Below are positions 38,790 through 48,414 of a DNA stretch of 64,000 nucleotides, piece by piece. Source of the DNA: Acinetobacter pullicarnis. Lineage in GTDB: Bacteria > Pseudomonadota > Gammaproteobacteria > Pseudomonadales > Moraxellaceae. Each line of letters begins with the position of its first letter. Position 1 is the first letter of the stretch. A program made the translations under genes and the position numbers. Where the stretch lies: positions 1,178,001 to 1,242,000 of the forward strand of contig NZ_VCMZ01000001.1 in the NCBI RefSeq assembly GCF_006352475.1, read 5' to 3'. Under the pieces are notes generated by a model, which saw only the letters and a program-made list of their open reading frames with translations, did not search any database and was not told the DNA's origin.

Positions 38790-39875
38790 ATGACAACACA
38801 TGCATTTTTACAAAATAAAAAGTTCTTATTGGGCACGTTTGCCAGTAATTGTTCCAGCGGCATGACCATTTCGAAACTCGACGAACGTTGGGATGCCAGT
38901 TGGGAAAGTAATCTAAAACTTGCGCAAATGTTGGATCAAGCCGGTATTGATTTTATGTTGCCAATTGCACGTTTCACCGGATATGGCGGTGAAACTGATT
39001 TTCAAGGGATGGTGCTTGAAACATTAACTTGGACTGCCGCTTTATTGGCGAGTACACAGCACTTAGTGGTATTTGCGACCGTGCAAACGGCAGTTAATCA
39101 TCCGATGGTGGTGGCCAAGCAAGTTGCGACGTTGTCTAAAATTGGACAAGATCGTGTGGGCTTAAATATCGTGGCTGGGTGGAATAAGCCTGAATATGAT
39201 GCGCTCGGTATTGCATTGCCAGATGATCATGAAACACGTTATGGCTATGCGCAAGAATGGTTTGATTTTGTTAGGCAGCTTTGGGCGAGTGATGTTCCTT
39301 TTAATTTTGAAGGGAAATACTTTAAAACCAAAGGCAGTTATGGAAAACCACGTCCAACAGCGATTCCGCCAATATTTAATGCGGCAGGCTCAAAACATGG
39401 ACGTGAATTTGCGATTCAGAATGCAGACTTTTTGTTTACCCCAGTATCTGATTTAGGGCGCTCAAGTGAAGAAGTGCAAGCCCTAAAACAAGATGGATTA
39501 GATGCGGGTCGACATACGCGTGTGATGACATTCTCTCATGTGGTTTGTCGCGAGACAGAAGCAGAAGCTGTTGCAGAATGGGATCGTCAGTTAAACAATG
39601 CCGATGAAGCCGCTGTCGATAATTTAATGAATGTGATGTTCGCGCACGCACAAAGTTTTCCACATGACATTCGTCAAGCCTTGAGAGATCGAATGGCGGT
39701 AGGGCATGGTGGTTATCCATTGGTGGGCACGCCTGTGCAAGTTGCGCAACATATTGCCGATTTACATGAAGCAGGTTTTAGTGGTACGACTTTATCTTTT
39801 CTCGATTATAACGCTGAGTTTCCATATTTTAGAGATCAAGTCTTACCTTTGCTCGAAGCAAAAGGTTTGAGGTAA
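38790..39875 (+). CDS. FMN-dependent monooxygenase, bacterial luciferase (LLM) family
   Basis: This 361-residue TIM-barrel oxygenase uses reduced flavin from a separate reductase, encoded just upstream. The segments GLNIVAGWNKPEYDALG, FEGKYFKTKGSYGKPRP and the PLVGTPVQVAQHIADL C-terminal motif are typical of the SsuD/RutA/NtaA group. The wording around the GW-KPEY segment resembles the pyrimidine oxygenase RutA, but no other rut genes are present. The substrate is unknown; a sulfonate, nitrogen heterocycle or ketone is possible. Confidence 0.9.
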   Translation: MTTHAFLQNKKFLLGTFASNCSSGMTISKLDERWDASWESNLKLAQMLDQAGIDFMLPIARFTGYGGETDFQGMVLETLTWTAALLASTQHLVVFATVQTAVNHPMVVAKQVATLSKIGQDRVGLNIVAGWNKPEYDALGIALPDDHETRYGYAQEWFDFVRQLWASDVPFNFEGKYFKTKGSYGKPRPTAIPPIFNAAGSKHGREFAIQNADFLFTPVSDLGRSSEEVQALKQDGLDAGRHTRVMTFSHVVCRETEAEAVAEWDRQLNNADEAAVDNLMNVMFAHAQSFPHDIRQALRDRMAVGHGGYPLVGTPVQVAQHIADLHEAGFSGTTLSFLDYNAEFPYFRDQVLPLLEAKGLR

Positions 39876-40368
39876 GACCGCATAGCCAATAAATGCAAGT
39901 TTATTATGTTGATGGCGCTGTACTGTAGTAATGGATTATCTTTATTTCTTTAAAAGTATGTGGGCTTCAACGGTAAGTTATATATAAATATTAAATACAA
40001 TTATTTTAATGCATCCAAGCAACGACTTAATTACATGTGCATCTTTTTTTTATTGTTTTTTGAGTTTTTTGATATAAACAGCAGAAAGTGGATAGCGCCT
40101 TACATTTATGATCTGTTAAAACTATTTAAGTTATCTGTGATAAAGCCAAGCAGTCAATTATTTAAGTATCTGAATAACAAGGTTATCGTTAATAGCGTTA
40201 AGTGTTTTGCAAGGATGAGCAGAGCAGCACAAAAAGATGACTGAGATCAAGGTACTGTGAATCATGTTTACGCTTCAATATGCAGCAGTCTGGTGTTGCT
40301 GTTCCAATATGCGAAGTATATTTGAAATTTAAACGAATTGAGCCATTTGAATCTAGGGAGAGTTAAAA
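39876..40368. other. 493-bp gap before the AraC regulator
   Basis: No credible gene is seen. The region is AT-rich, and the only longer open frame (39960-40244) has a GTG start without a ribosome binding site and a composition of intergenic type. It should contain the promoter of the regulator, which has GGGAG nine bases before its ATG. Confidence 0.45.
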
Positions 40369-41361
40369 ATGGTTGGACTCACATCGCTATTTAATCAGGA
40401 TATTATTGAGCAGACTGAAAATATGCAGCAAGCCAATGAATGTCTCAATAAAATTATTGGACCACATGAGTTGTTCGATGTGGGAAGTAAAGATCCATTA
40501 AAATTTAGTTTTAATGGAGAGCGTATTGGCGGTATTACGATTGGTGAGCTGATCTATGGCAAGAATGTTATTTTTAAAACCTCTGATCAGATGGATATGC
40601 GTTATTACTGTATTACGCGGCCAATACAAGGTACGCCTATATTTAAAAAATCTGCGAATTTTTTTCATACAAATTACTGTACTGCTGCAATTGTATCGCC
40701 CTTTGATAAATTCGAATTGGAGGTGGAGCAAAATTGTGTGCAATCCTTTATCTCGATATCACGACCATTATTAGAAAATACGTTGGCTGAATTAATTCAG
40801 CGACCGTTGTCTACGCCAATTCATTTTGATCACAGTATGTCCAAAGAAAATGAGAAAATGAATGCCTGGTGGAATCTACTGGAATACTTGACTTCATCCC
40901 ATAAAGATCAATTCGATTTCTCTTGTTTAATGCCAGAGATTAAACCAAATTTTGAATATATTTTGGTCAAGACTCTGTTAATGTCGCAGCCGCATAATTA
41001 TAGTGATTTGCTGTATGGCAGTAATAATCGAGTACCGACCTATCTAAAACATGCCATTCAATTTATTCATGAGAATATCCATCACATGATTCGAATAGAA
41101 GATTTAGAGCAATTTTTAGGTGTGTCTAGAACCAAGATTAGTCGAGATTTTCGCCATTGTTTTAAAACCACACCACAACTTTATATTCGATATTACCGGC
41201 TCAAATGTATTCAGCAAGAGCTTTTAGTCGCTCAGAATGGTAATAATATTACCAGCGTCGCTATGAAGTGGGGAATTAATCACTTGGGGCGTTTTTCAAT
41301 CGATTATAAGAAGTTATTTGGAGAAAGTCCGAGCGATACCTATCGTAAAGCAGGGTTTTAA
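40369..41361 (+). CDS. AraC family regulator of the monooxygenase cluster
   Basis: This 330-residue transcription factor has an N-terminal AraC-binding-like domain (about 40-200) of the type found in regulators of aromatic degradation. A C-terminal pair of helix-turn-helix motifs follows (about 230-330, with RIEDLEQFLGVSRTKISRDF and NNITSVAMKWGINHLGRFSIDYKKLFGESP in parts). It follows the oxygenase genes on the same strand after a 493-bp gap, so control of that cluster is likely. The inducer is unknown. Confidence 0.87.
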   Translation: MVGLTSLFNQDIIEQTENMQQANECLNKIIGPHELFDVGSKDPLKFSFNGERIGGITIGELIYGKNVIFKTSDQMDMRYYCITRPIQGTPIFKKSANFFHTNYCTAAIVSPFDKFELEVEQNCVQSFISISRPLLENTLAELIQRPLSTPIHFDHSMSKENEKMNAWWNLLEYLTSSHKDQFDFSCLMPEIKPNFEYILVKTLLMSQPHNYSDLLYGSNNRVPTYLKHAIQFIHENIHHMIRIEDLEQFLGVSRTKISRDFRHCFKTTPQLYIRYYRLKCIQQELLVAQNGNNITSVAMKWGINHLGRFSIDYKKLFGESPSDTYRKAGF

Positions 41362-41388
41362 TGCGATTGAGCGAGCTTTGGCCAATAA

Positions 41389-41431
41389 TAAAAGATCGCC
41401 CCAGATATTTCGTATTTGGGGCGATCTTTTA
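41389..41431. terminator. Bidirectional terminator after the AraC gene
   Basis: AAAAGATCGCCCCA (from 41390) pairs with TGGGGCGATCTTTT (to 41430) around an AT-rich loop. It separates the rightward cluster from the leftward iron-associated operon. Confidence 0.9.
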
Positions 41432-41451
41432 ATCATTCAACGCAGGCTAGT

Positions 41452-41790
41452 CTAGAAGAGTTGCAGAATGAGCATCAAGAGCAGTATTCCAGTTAATGCC
41501 AAACTAATCACTTTGAAATGAGTTTCAAAATAGCTTAAGCACCAAGCCACAAACAATGCTGAAAAACTGATTGCACCCAGCCAATAGCTGATGCCGATAC
41601 TAAAATTACTGTGCCAGATCGACGCCATTAAACTCAAGCCAAGTATGATCCAACCTAAATACTGCGCAAAAGTGGTTTTTTGAGGAGAAAGTTCGTGTCC
41701 AAACATCTGTTTCTGATGTTTAGACATGCTGCATGCCAAGCTTATAAAACCAAGGCTGCTGAGTGACCACAAGGTGAGGAACCAAATCAT
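41452..41790 (-). CDS. DUF3325-like membrane protein
   Basis: This 112-residue membrane protein has three to four predicted helices (about 2-20, 42-60, 66-85, 93-112). It resembles the DUF3325 family, which usually lies next to PepSY-type iron-uptake proteins. Its start overlaps the stop of the PepSY gene by 4 bases (ATGA), so they are coupled. The biochemical role is unknown; iron supply is inferred from context and the Fur-type box upstream of the operon. Confidence 0.75.
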   Translation of the reverse strand: MIWFLTLWSLSSLGFISLACSMSKHQKQMFGHELSPQKTTFAQYLGWIILGLSLMASIWHSNFSIGISYWLGAISFSALFVAWCLSYFETHFKVISLALTGILLLMLILQLF

Positions 41791-43448
41791 AATTGTGACT
41801 CCTGCGCTGGGGCCTTGCCCTTTTTACTTGCTAAGCCTTTATGATGCTTCACTTTATAGAAACTAAACAGGAACAATAGGGCCAAGGTGAGTGACATTAA
41901 ATCGAAAGTGGCGATCATCCATTGTTGATTTTCAATGCTTTGCCAAAGAGCTGCACCACCTGTTAATGCATTGAGTATAGGTAGGAAAGCAAAGCTAACG
42001 GCTGCGAATAGCAATAACTCTAACCAAGCTTTACGCGATGGACGTAATGCGGCATAGATCAAAGTGAGTAGCCAGATGCTAAAGAAGCAGCGGATTTCCC
42101 AGTTCAGGCGCATCTCCATTTCTATTGGAATGAAGCGATTGGCATAAAAATAAGCTGCAACGGCCAGTGGAAGGCCAATAATCGCTGCAATATTAGTTGC
42201 TTCGACCAAGCGATAGCCAAAAGAGGTATAGCCTTGTTTTTGTTGCTGGGGTGCACGTTTTACTGTCCAGAGAACCAAACCCGTTGCAATCATCAATGTG
42301 CCGACAATACCGGATAAAAATAACAGCCATCTGAGTGCTAAATCGACACCACGTGCTTCATGTAACATCGTAACAACGTTATAAATCCCCATAGGTACCG
42401 AGGTTTTTTCAACAGGCGTTGCTGTCGCATCCAGTTGACCATTAACCCCATTGAATTTTAGGCTTGGATTCACATTACGTTCGATCAGGTTTTTCGCATA
42501 AGTAGCTTTTAACTCGATACTGGCATTGACTGTATTGGGTGCTGAGATCTGGATTGATCCGATTGGATTGGTTTTCCATTGGCTTTGTGCATAGTGCATC
42601 AACGGTTCAATGTGGGTGAGTGATGCAGCTTCAAGGATTGGCTCGGCTTCACTTTGTGGCTTTTGGCGTGCTGTCTTACCTTGTTCTGTTTCTTTATTTT
42701 GTACTTTTGGTATAGGTTGACCACGCATCTCATAAAAGAAATCGATACCATTCGGATAAACCTGCTTCATCCCCCAAGGCATGAGCATAAACATGAGTAG
42801 CAGTAAGCCACTAAAGGTAATCATAATGTGAAATGGCAGGGCAAAAATAGCAGTTGCATTATGTGCATCTAACCATGAGCGCTGACCTTTACCTGGACGA
42901 AAAGTGAAAAAGTCTTTAAAGATTTTTTTATGTGTGATGACACCGCTGATAATTGCCACCAACATAAACATGGTTGCTATACCAACAAACCAACGTGACC
43001 AAATACGCGGAAAACCATACAATTCAAAATGGAAGCGATATAAAAAACCGCCGCCACGGGTTTCGCGTGCTTTTATGACTTCGCCAGTGGCACTATCAAT
43101 TGTGATCCGCTCTCCACCACGGCGACTATTTGGATCTTCACCTTGTTTGCGAATAGTCAGTTCAGTTGACGTTTGTCGAGCGTTGGGTAGTTGAATATTC
43201 CAGCTTGCAGCATCTGGCGCATGCTTTTGCAAGTATCCGAGAGCGACTTCAGTTTGTTTAACTTGCGAGGCAGCAGGCACGGATTGATGTAATTCAGGTT
43301 TCATCCAAACCGTAATTTCGTTTTGGAAAAAACTCAGTGTCCCAGTCAGAAAAATTGCGTAGAGTAGCCACCCTAAAATTAGACTGGCCCAAGTATGCAA
43401 CCAAGACATGGTTTGGCGTGGTCCTTCTGCTTTACCATCTATACGCAT
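41787..43448 (-). CDS. PepSY-associated transmembrane protein, PiuB-like
   Basis: This inner-membrane protein of 553 residues belongs to the PepSY_TM (PiuB) family often induced by iron shortage. It opens with SWLHTWASLILGWLLYAIFLTGTLSFF and continues with WSRWFVGIATMFMLVAIISGVITHKKIFKDFFTFRPGKGQRSWLDAHNA read in parts, including membrane His residues that may bind heme. A large periplasmic region contains the PepSY repeats. It lies between the DUF3649 and DUF3325 genes. A role in reducing ferric siderophores is proposed for relatives. Confidence 0.87.
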   Translation of the reverse strand: MRIDGKAEGPRQTMSWLHTWASLILGWLLYAIFLTGTLSFFQNEITVWMKPELHQSVPAASQVKQTEVALGYLQKHAPDAASWNIQLPNARQTSTELTIRKQGEDPNSRRGGERITIDSATGEVIKARETRGGGFLYRFHFELYGFPRIWSRWFVGIATMFMLVAIISGVITHKKIFKDFFTFRPGKGQRSWLDAHNATAIFALPFHIMITFSGLLLLMFMLMPWGMKQVYPNGIDFFYEMRGQPIPKVQNKETEQGKTARQKPQSEAEPILEAASLTHIEPLMHYAQSQWKTNPIGSIQISAPNTVNASIELKATYAKNLIERNVNPSLKFNGVNGQLDATATPVEKTSVPMGIYNVVTMLHEARGVDLALRWLLFLSGIVGTLMIATGLVLWTVKRAPQQQKQGYTSFGYRLVEATNIAAIIGLPLAVAAYFYANRFIPIEMEMRLNWEIRCFFSIWLLTLIYAALRPSRKAWLELLLFAAVSFAFLPILNALTGGAALWQSIENQQWMIATFDLMSLTLALLFLFSFYKVKHHKGLASKKGKAPAQESQL

Positions 43449-43449
43449 G

Positions 43450-43806
43450 TTACTGTCCTACAAATATCAAAATGCAAAATAAAACTGCGCATGGAACCAG
43501 TACACCTAAACTTGCTTTTAAAGTTTTATTCACCATGAATACCCAAATAAACACAGCACAGTGCAGCACAAAGGCCAAGAGGGTGGCAGACATAACTGCA
43601 TTCACACGATCATTGATAAAAAGCTGGGCAATCGCCATTGCACTTAAAGAAGCAAATGCATAGCCACCAAACAACGCTAGACAAAAGCGATAAAAGATCA
43701 TGCCTCTATAACTGAGTGACACTTCTTTTTTCTTGGTTTTTGTGGCTCTAGCTCTAGGCATGCATTCTGTTGCAGTGGCAACATTAAGTTGGGCAGGATT
43801 ATTCAT
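43450..43806 (-). CDS. DUF3649-like iron-associated membrane protein
   Basis: This 118-residue protein has three to four predicted helices after a basic segment (RARATKTKKKE). It resembles the DUF3649 family found with PepSY-type proteins in iron-uptake operons. I chose the ATG at 43806; the frame extends to a TTG at 43815. It is the first gene of the three-gene operon, and its stop is one base before the PepSY start. A Fur-type box lies 36-54 bases upstream. Confidence 0.75.
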   Translation of the reverse strand: MNNPAQLNVATATECMPRARATKTKKKEVSLSYRGMIFYRFCLALFGGYAFASLSAMAIAQLFINDRVNAVMSATLLAFVLHCAVFIWVFMVNKTLKASLGVLVPCAVLFCILIFVGQ

Positions 43807-43841
43807 AAACTTCAACGAGAATAAGCAATAAAGTAATTGAT

Positions 43842-43860
43842 GAGAATGATAACAATTATT
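43842..43860 (-). promoter_or_regulatory. Fur box upstream of the DUF3649 operon
   Basis: GAGAATGATAACAATTATT matches the classic 19-bp Fur box GATAATGATAATCATTATC at 15 of 19 positions. Its place before the iron-associated operon supports repression by Fur when iron is plentiful. Confidence 0.75.
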
Positions 43861-43987
43861 GTTTATATTTCAATTGTTATTGTCAAAAAAAATAAAATAC
43901 TTTTAAAATTCGTTGTTTATTGAAATTATTTGATTGTTTAGATGATAAAAATAAAGTAGCGGTTCAAATTTAGATGGGGACTGATTT

Positions 43988-44017
43988 AATGCACAGCACA
44001 AGATTGTGCTGTGCATT
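43988..44017 (-). terminator. Strong hairpin after the CMD gene
   Basis: AATGCACAGCACA and TGTGCTGTGCATT form a perfect 13-bp stem with a 4-base loop, 18 bases past the stop of the leftward CMD gene. The flank after it is only moderately T-rich, so it may be a terminator or an mRNA 3'-end stabiliser. Confidence 0.6.
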
Positions 44018-44035
44018 GGGCTTTAAGCTGATTGC

Positions 44036-44434
44036 TTAAGCATCTTGGTTTTGTGCTTGTTGATGGCTCTGAATCACTTCGAGTGCGGCACGGAAAGCTT
44101 CTTGGGCTGCTGGTGCACCGCAATAGGGGAGGCTATGCAGTAAAACTTCTTGGATTTCTTCTACACTGGCACCATTGTTTAATGCACCACGGATATGTCC
44201 TTTCAATTCGGTTGGGCTGCGTTGCGCTGTTAAAAAAGCAATGGTAATTAAAGAACGATATTTACGAGGTAATACTCCTTCGCGTTGCCAGGTAGAACCC
44301 CATGCATGTTCATTGATCCAATCTTGCAATGGTTCTGTGAAGCTCACGGTATTGTTTTGCGCACGTTGCACAAATTCTGCCCCCATGACTTCAGTACGTA
44401 CTTTTAAGCCATTTTCATAATCTTGCTGTGACAT
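44036..44434 (-). CDS. Carboxymuconolactone decarboxylase family protein
   Basis: This 132-residue all-helical protein is close in size to PcaC, which decarboxylates 4-carboxymuconolactone in the protocatechuate pathway. RKYRSLITIAFLTAQRSPTELKGHIRGALNNG (read in parts) and the LPYCGAPAAQEAF ending match the PcaC-like branch rather than AhpD, and the AhpD CxxC motif is absent. No other pca genes are nearby, so the true substrate is uncertain. Confidence 0.85.
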   Translation of the reverse strand: MSQQDYENGLKVRTEVMGAEFVQRAQNNTVSFTEPLQDWINEHAWGSTWQREGVLPRKYRSLITIAFLTAQRSPTELKGHIRGALNNGASVEEIQEVLLHSLPYCGAPAAQEAFRAALEVIQSHQQAQNQDA

Positions 44435-44587
44435 GATGATTGCACCTTTACATCGAGAAGGTTGATTTTAAAGTGGATAAACTGACTTAGTATAATCTTA
44501 TTGATCATGCAGTTAAAACAATGTCATCAGTTTTGCTATAGGCTGTCTTGGCAAAGATTTGTGTTTAGTTTGGCTATTGCAGGCATA

Positions 44588-44617
44588 AAAAAGCCCTCAA
44601 TGTGATGAGGGCTTTTC
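44588..44617 (-). terminator. Terminator after lipA
   Basis: AAAAGCCCTCA (44589-44599) pairs with TGAGGGCTTTT (44606-44616). Read leftward it ends in a T-run, 22 bases past the lipA stop. Confidence 0.88.
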
Positions 44618-44638
44618 AATAAGGACTATTTTAGAAAC

Positions 44639-45652
44639 TTAAGCTTCAATGGCTTGTACTGCAATTTTTTTTGCAGGATCAACCTTGCGTCTCACGTCTG
44701 GAACTGGTTCACCATAATATTGACGATCGGCAAAATAGCTTGAGCGAACCATTGGCGCTGCCCAAATATTTCTAAATCCTAATTTTTGACCATGTGCGGT
44801 ATAACGCTCAAATTCTTCCGGTGTAACAAAACGGTCAATCGGTGCATGTTCTTTCGATGGCTGTAAGTACTGGCCGATGGTGATATAGTCAACATCGTGT
44901 GCTTTTAAGTCATCAAGCAGTGCCAAGACTTCTTCTTCAGTTTCACCAATACCGACCATCAAGCCACATTTGGTTGGAATGTCTGGACAGTATTCTTTGA
45001 ACATTTTCAGTAGGTTCAATGAATGTTGGTAATCTGAACCTGGACGCATCGCCTTATATAAGCGCTGTACAGTTTCAATATTATGGTTGAACACATCAGG
45101 TGGGCATTCGGTCATAATTTTAAGGGCGATATCCATGCGACCACGGAAGTCAGGCACTAAGATCTCTAATAAGGTTTTTGGGCTTAAAGCACGTGCTTCT
45201 TGAATACAATCAACAAAGTGCTGTGCACCACCATCGAGTAAATCATCGCGGTCTACAGATGTAATAACCGCGTATTTTAGATTTAAATTAGAGATGGTTT
45301 CTGCCATATGACGTGGTTCATCTGCATCTAAGGCATTTGGACGACCATGGGCAACATCACAGAATGGGCAACGGCGGGTACAAATATCACCCATAATCAT
45401 GAAGGTTGCCGTTCCCCCACCAAAGCATTCTGGTAAATTGGGACAGGCTGCCTCTTCGCATACGGTATGCAACTTTTGCGCACGTAACGTGGTTTTAATC
45501 CGTTGCACTTCATCTGGCGCGGCCATTTTGACCCGAATCCAGTCCGGCTTACGAGGTGTTTCAACCGTAGGAATAACTTTTACAGGTATACGCGCAACTT
45601 TTTCAGCGCCACGAAGTTTAACACCCTGTTCAGGTTTACGGTTTTCAGACAT
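44639..45652 (-). CDS. lipA: Lipoyl synthase
   Basis: This 337-residue radical SAM enzyme inserts two sulfurs into octanoyl groups on lipoyl domains. The auxiliary cluster motif [12 protein letters not shown] and the radical SAM motif CTRRCPFC are both present, as is the C-terminal [11 protein letters not shown] segment with the Ser ligand. I chose the ATG at 45652, since the frame extends only to a weak TTG. No lipB gene is adjacent. Confidence 0.96.
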   Translation of the reverse strand: MSENRKPEQGVKLRGAEKVARIPVKVIPTVETPRKPDWIRVKMAAPDEVQRIKTTLRAQKLHTVCEEAACPNLPECFGGGTATFMIMGDICTRRCPFCDVAHGRPNALDADEPRHMAETISNLNLKYAVITSVDRDDLLDGGAQHFVDCIQEARALSPKTLLEILVPDFRGRMDIALKIMTECPPDVFNHNIETVQRLYKAMRPGSDYQHSLNLLKMFKEYCPDIPTKCGLMVGIGETEEEVLALLDDLKAHDVDYITIGQYLQPSKEHAPIDRFVTPEEFERYTAHGQKLGFRNIWAAPMVRSSYFADRQYYGEPVPDVRRKVDPAKKIAVQAIEA

Positions 45653-45848
45653 ATTCAATTTTCCACTGTTTTGAGGAGGGAGATACCGCGATATTATAAC
45701 CTGATTGTAAAATCGATAGGGTAAAAATACTATTCATTTACTAAATGTTGTCATCAAGCAATATATGCATTTGAAATACAGTAAAAATGAATAGTTTACG
45801 TCATAATAGCCGCAAGTTTGTAATAAGATTTAGCTTAAGGAGCGTTGA

Positions 45849-47264
45849 ATGCCTCGTAAAAAAGATATTGTTGCTAGCACTTTCCAGAAATATGATGCTG
45901 TTGTCCTCGGTTCAGGTCCAGCGGGTGAAGGCGCAGCAATGAAGCTGGCTAAATCCGGAAAACGTGTAGCAATCATAGACATCCGTGAGCAACTGGGGGG
46001 AAACTGTACTCACGTGGGGACTATCCCAAGTAAAGCATTGCGTCAGACTGTTTCGAGCATTATTCGTTATCAGCGTGATCCGATGTTCAAGCAAATTGGG
46101 GATTGGAAACAATTCACCATGAAGCAAGTACTGCATAATGCACATAAAGTGATTCAGCAACAAGTTGCGACACATTCGCGTTTTTATGATCGTAACGATA
46201 TTGATGTTTATCATGGTCGTGCTTATATACAAGATAAACATACGATTTTAATTTTTAGTGAAGATGGCGTTAAAGAAACGGTTAGCTACAAACAATTGGT
46301 AATCGCAACAGGAAGCCGTCCTTATCATCCACAAGGTCTTGATTTTGATCATCCACGTGTATTTGATTCGGACAAAATTTTAGATCTCGACTTCACTGTA
46401 CATAAAATCATTATTTATGGTGCAGGGGTGATTGGTTGTGAATACGCTTCAATCTTTATTGGTTTAGGCATCAAAGTTGATCTGATCAATACTCAACATA
46501 AATTACTCAGCTATTTAGATGACGAAATTTCAGATGCATTGTCTTATCACTTACGTGAGCAAGGTGTATTGATTCGTCATAATGAGCAGATTGATCACCT
46601 CGATAGTGCGGATGATCATGTGGTGTTATCACTGCAAAGTGGTAAAAAAATCAAAGCGGATGCCATTTTGTGGTGTAACGGTCGTTCGGGGAATACCGAT
46701 AGCCTAGGCTTGGAAAATATTGGCATTCAACCCAATAGTCGTGGTCAATTGTCAGTGAATGATCAATACCAAACTGAAGCTGAAGACGTATATGCTGCAG
46801 GCGATGTTATTGGTTGGCCATCATTGGCTTCTGCGGCGTATGACCAAGGTCGTTGCGCAGGTGCCAATATGAGCGGTGAAAAAGATGTGAAGCCTGTCGT
46901 GGATATTCCAACCGGGATTTATACTATTCCAGAAATTTCTTCGATTGGTAAAACTGAACAACAGTTGACTGAAGAAAAAATTCCTTATGAAATTGGCCAT
47001 TCATCTTTCCGTCATTTGGCACGTGCACAGATTACTGGCGATACAGTTGGTGTTTTGAAAATTTTATTCCATCGCGATACTTTAGAAGTCCTTGGTATCC
47101 ATTGCTTTGGTAACAATGCGGCAGAGATTATTCATATTGGACAAGCTGTAATGCAAAGTCCAAACAATACCATTAAGTATTTTGTTGAAACCACATTTAA
47201 TTATCCGACCATGGCAGAAGCCTATCGTGTGGCAACATTAAACGGTATGAATCGTTTGTTCTAA
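45849..47264 (+). CDS. sthA: Soluble pyridine nucleotide transhydrogenase
   Basis: This 471-residue FAD-dependent enzyme exchanges hydride between NADPH and NAD. It has the N-terminal FAD motif [12 protein letters not shown], the region [16 protein letters not shown] and the NAD(P) motif [12 protein letters not shown]. The Cys pair of related disulfide reductases is reduced to one Cys (NCTHVGT), which is the known SthA feature and separates it from lipoamide dehydrogenase despite the lipA neighbour. Confidence 0.95.
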   Translation: MPRKKDIVASTFQKYDAVVLGSGPAGEGAAMKLAKSGKRVAIIDIREQLGGNCTHVGTIPSKALRQTVSSIIRYQRDPMFKQIGDWKQFTMKQVLHNAHKVIQQQVATHSRFYDRNDIDVYHGRAYIQDKHTILIFSEDGVKETVSYKQLVIATGSRPYHPQGLDFDHPRVFDSDKILDLDFTVHKIIIYGAGVIGCEYASIFIGLGIKVDLINTQHKLLSYLDDEISDALSYHLREQGVLIRHNEQIDHLDSADDHVVLSLQSGKKIKADAILWCNGRSGNTDSLGLENIGIQPNSRGQLSVNDQYQTEAEDVYAAGDVIGWPSLASAAYDQGRCAGANMSGEKDVKPVVDIPTGIYTIPEISSIGKTEQQLTEEKIPYEIGHSSFRHLARAQITGDTVGVLKILFHRDTLEVLGIHCFGNNAAEIIHIGQAVMQSPNNTIKYFVETTFNYPTMAEAYRVATLNGMNRLF

Positions 47265-47295
47265 GTCACAATTAAATTAAACCGTTAAAGAAACT

Positions 47296-47320
47296 AAGCC
47301 CATCATCGTATGGGCTTTTC
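47296..47320 (+). terminator. Terminator after sthA
   Basis: AAGCCCAT pairs with ATGGGCTT around CATCGT and is followed by a T-rich run, 32 bases past the sthA stop. Confidence 0.83.
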
Positions 47321-47384
47321 TTTGCCTCATAGTTACGCTGAATGATTTTCAGCTTTGAAAAAGATTGTTTGAACTGAGACTGGT

Positions 47385-48293
47385 TTAAGTTTTTGAGCGA
47401 TTTTGATTGAGTAAATCGGGAAGCTGCGCTGCAAGAAAATCAATCATTAATCTGGTTTTAGTGGGAACATAGCTTTGGTTGGGAAATACTGCATAAATGC
47501 CTTGGCGGCCTAGCTGGTAGTGGGGAAACAGTTGCACCAAGCTGTGCTGTTGAAGCTCTTGTTCAATCAACCATTTGGGGAGGATTGCCACACCTAGGTT
47601 GGCAAGCAGCATTTGTTTCATGGTTTGCACATTATTGGCTGCATATTTGGTTTTTTCATGCAGTGTGAGTTGTTCTGTGCCTTTTTTGAAATTCCAGAAC
47701 TGGATGGTGTTGAGATTGAGATTTGAAATCCAGTCTGCTTGTTCAAGTTGTTTGAGGTGTTCGAATTGCATTTGATTGGCATAGCTTTTAGAGGCGACCA
47801 ATACAATGTCATATTCTGCTAGTTTGCGTGCTTTATAGGTAGAATCATGCAGTTGTCCTAGACGAATCGCTACATCAATTTGTTCTCGAATCAGATCATA
47901 AGGTTTGGCATCAAATAAACATTGTAAATGTAATGCCTGATGCTGCTGACAAAACTCAGCCAACAATTCCCACAAAATTTGATGGCCAAATTCATAGGTC
48001 GAGGTCATACGTAGTATTCCAGAGGCACTTTGCTGACCGTGTCTGATATTTTCTATGCTTTGCGTGATATTCAGTAATAGATCTTTAAACTGTAAGTAGA
48101 GTTCATGACCTGCCTCGGTTAATGTGAGTTTTCGGGTATTTCGAATTAATAAGCTCACCCCAATTTCCTGTTCAAGACGTTTGATGCGCATGCTGACCAA
48201 AGCTTTACTAATATTGAGTTGTAAGGCTGCTTGAGAAAAGGACTGCTTTTCAATCACCATAATATAGGTTTGGATTAAATCAAGATTAGGCAT
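47385..48293 (-). CDS. LysR family regulator divergent from MFS gene
   Basis: This 302-residue LysR protein has an N-terminal winged helix (SFSQAALQLNISKALVSMRIKRLEQEIG read in parts, about 17-44) and a C-terminal effector domain with the YELGH-like TSTYEFGHQILWELLAEF segment. It belongs to the CrgA/DsdC-like branch. I chose the ATG at 48293 (MPNLDLIQTY), as upstream residues do not fit the family start. It is divergent from an MFS exporter, and repeated ATTCAAT elements lie between them. Confidence 0.88.
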   Translation of the reverse strand: MPNLDLIQTYIMVIEKQSFSQAALQLNISKALVSMRIKRLEQEIGVSLLIRNTRKLTLTEAGHELYLQFKDLLLNITQSIENIRHGQQSASGILRMTSTYEFGHQILWELLAEFCQQHQALHLQCLFDAKPYDLIREQIDVAIRLGQLHDSTYKARKLAEYDIVLVASKSYANQMQFEHLKQLEQADWISNLNLNTIQFWNFKKGTEQLTLHEKTKYAANNVQTMKQMLLANLGVAILPKWLIEQELQQHSLVQLFPHYQLGRQGIYAVFPNQSYVPTKTRLMIDFLAAQLPDLLNQNRSKT

Positions 48294-48341
48294 ATTGGCT
48301 CGGTTCCAGTCGCTTTCAAGTTCAATAATACTAAACAATCA

Positions 48342-48401
48342 ATTCAATAAAATCAGACTATTCAGAAAAATTGAATAAAATAATAATAGCCACGATTCAA
48401 T
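48342..48401. promoter_or_regulatory. Repeated ATTCAAT elements between LysR and MFS genes
   Basis: ATTCAAT at 48342-48348, its inverse ATTGAAT at 48370-48376 and ATTCAAT again at 48395-48401 recur about every 25-28 bases in the divergent promoter. They are candidate sites for the adjacent LysR protein. AT-rich background makes chance copies possible. Confidence 0.4.
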
Positions 48402-48414
48402 AAGAGGCATGCAG

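Noticed and set aside
39960..40244. Open frame of 94 codons between the monooxygenase and AraC genes
   Set aside because: It starts with GTG without a ribosome binding site, and its residues (Asn, Lys, Phe, Ile rich) reflect AT-rich spacer.
44510..44610. A frame of about 30 codons between the CMD and lipA genes
   Set aside because: It has no ribosome binding site and runs into the lipA terminator hairpin.
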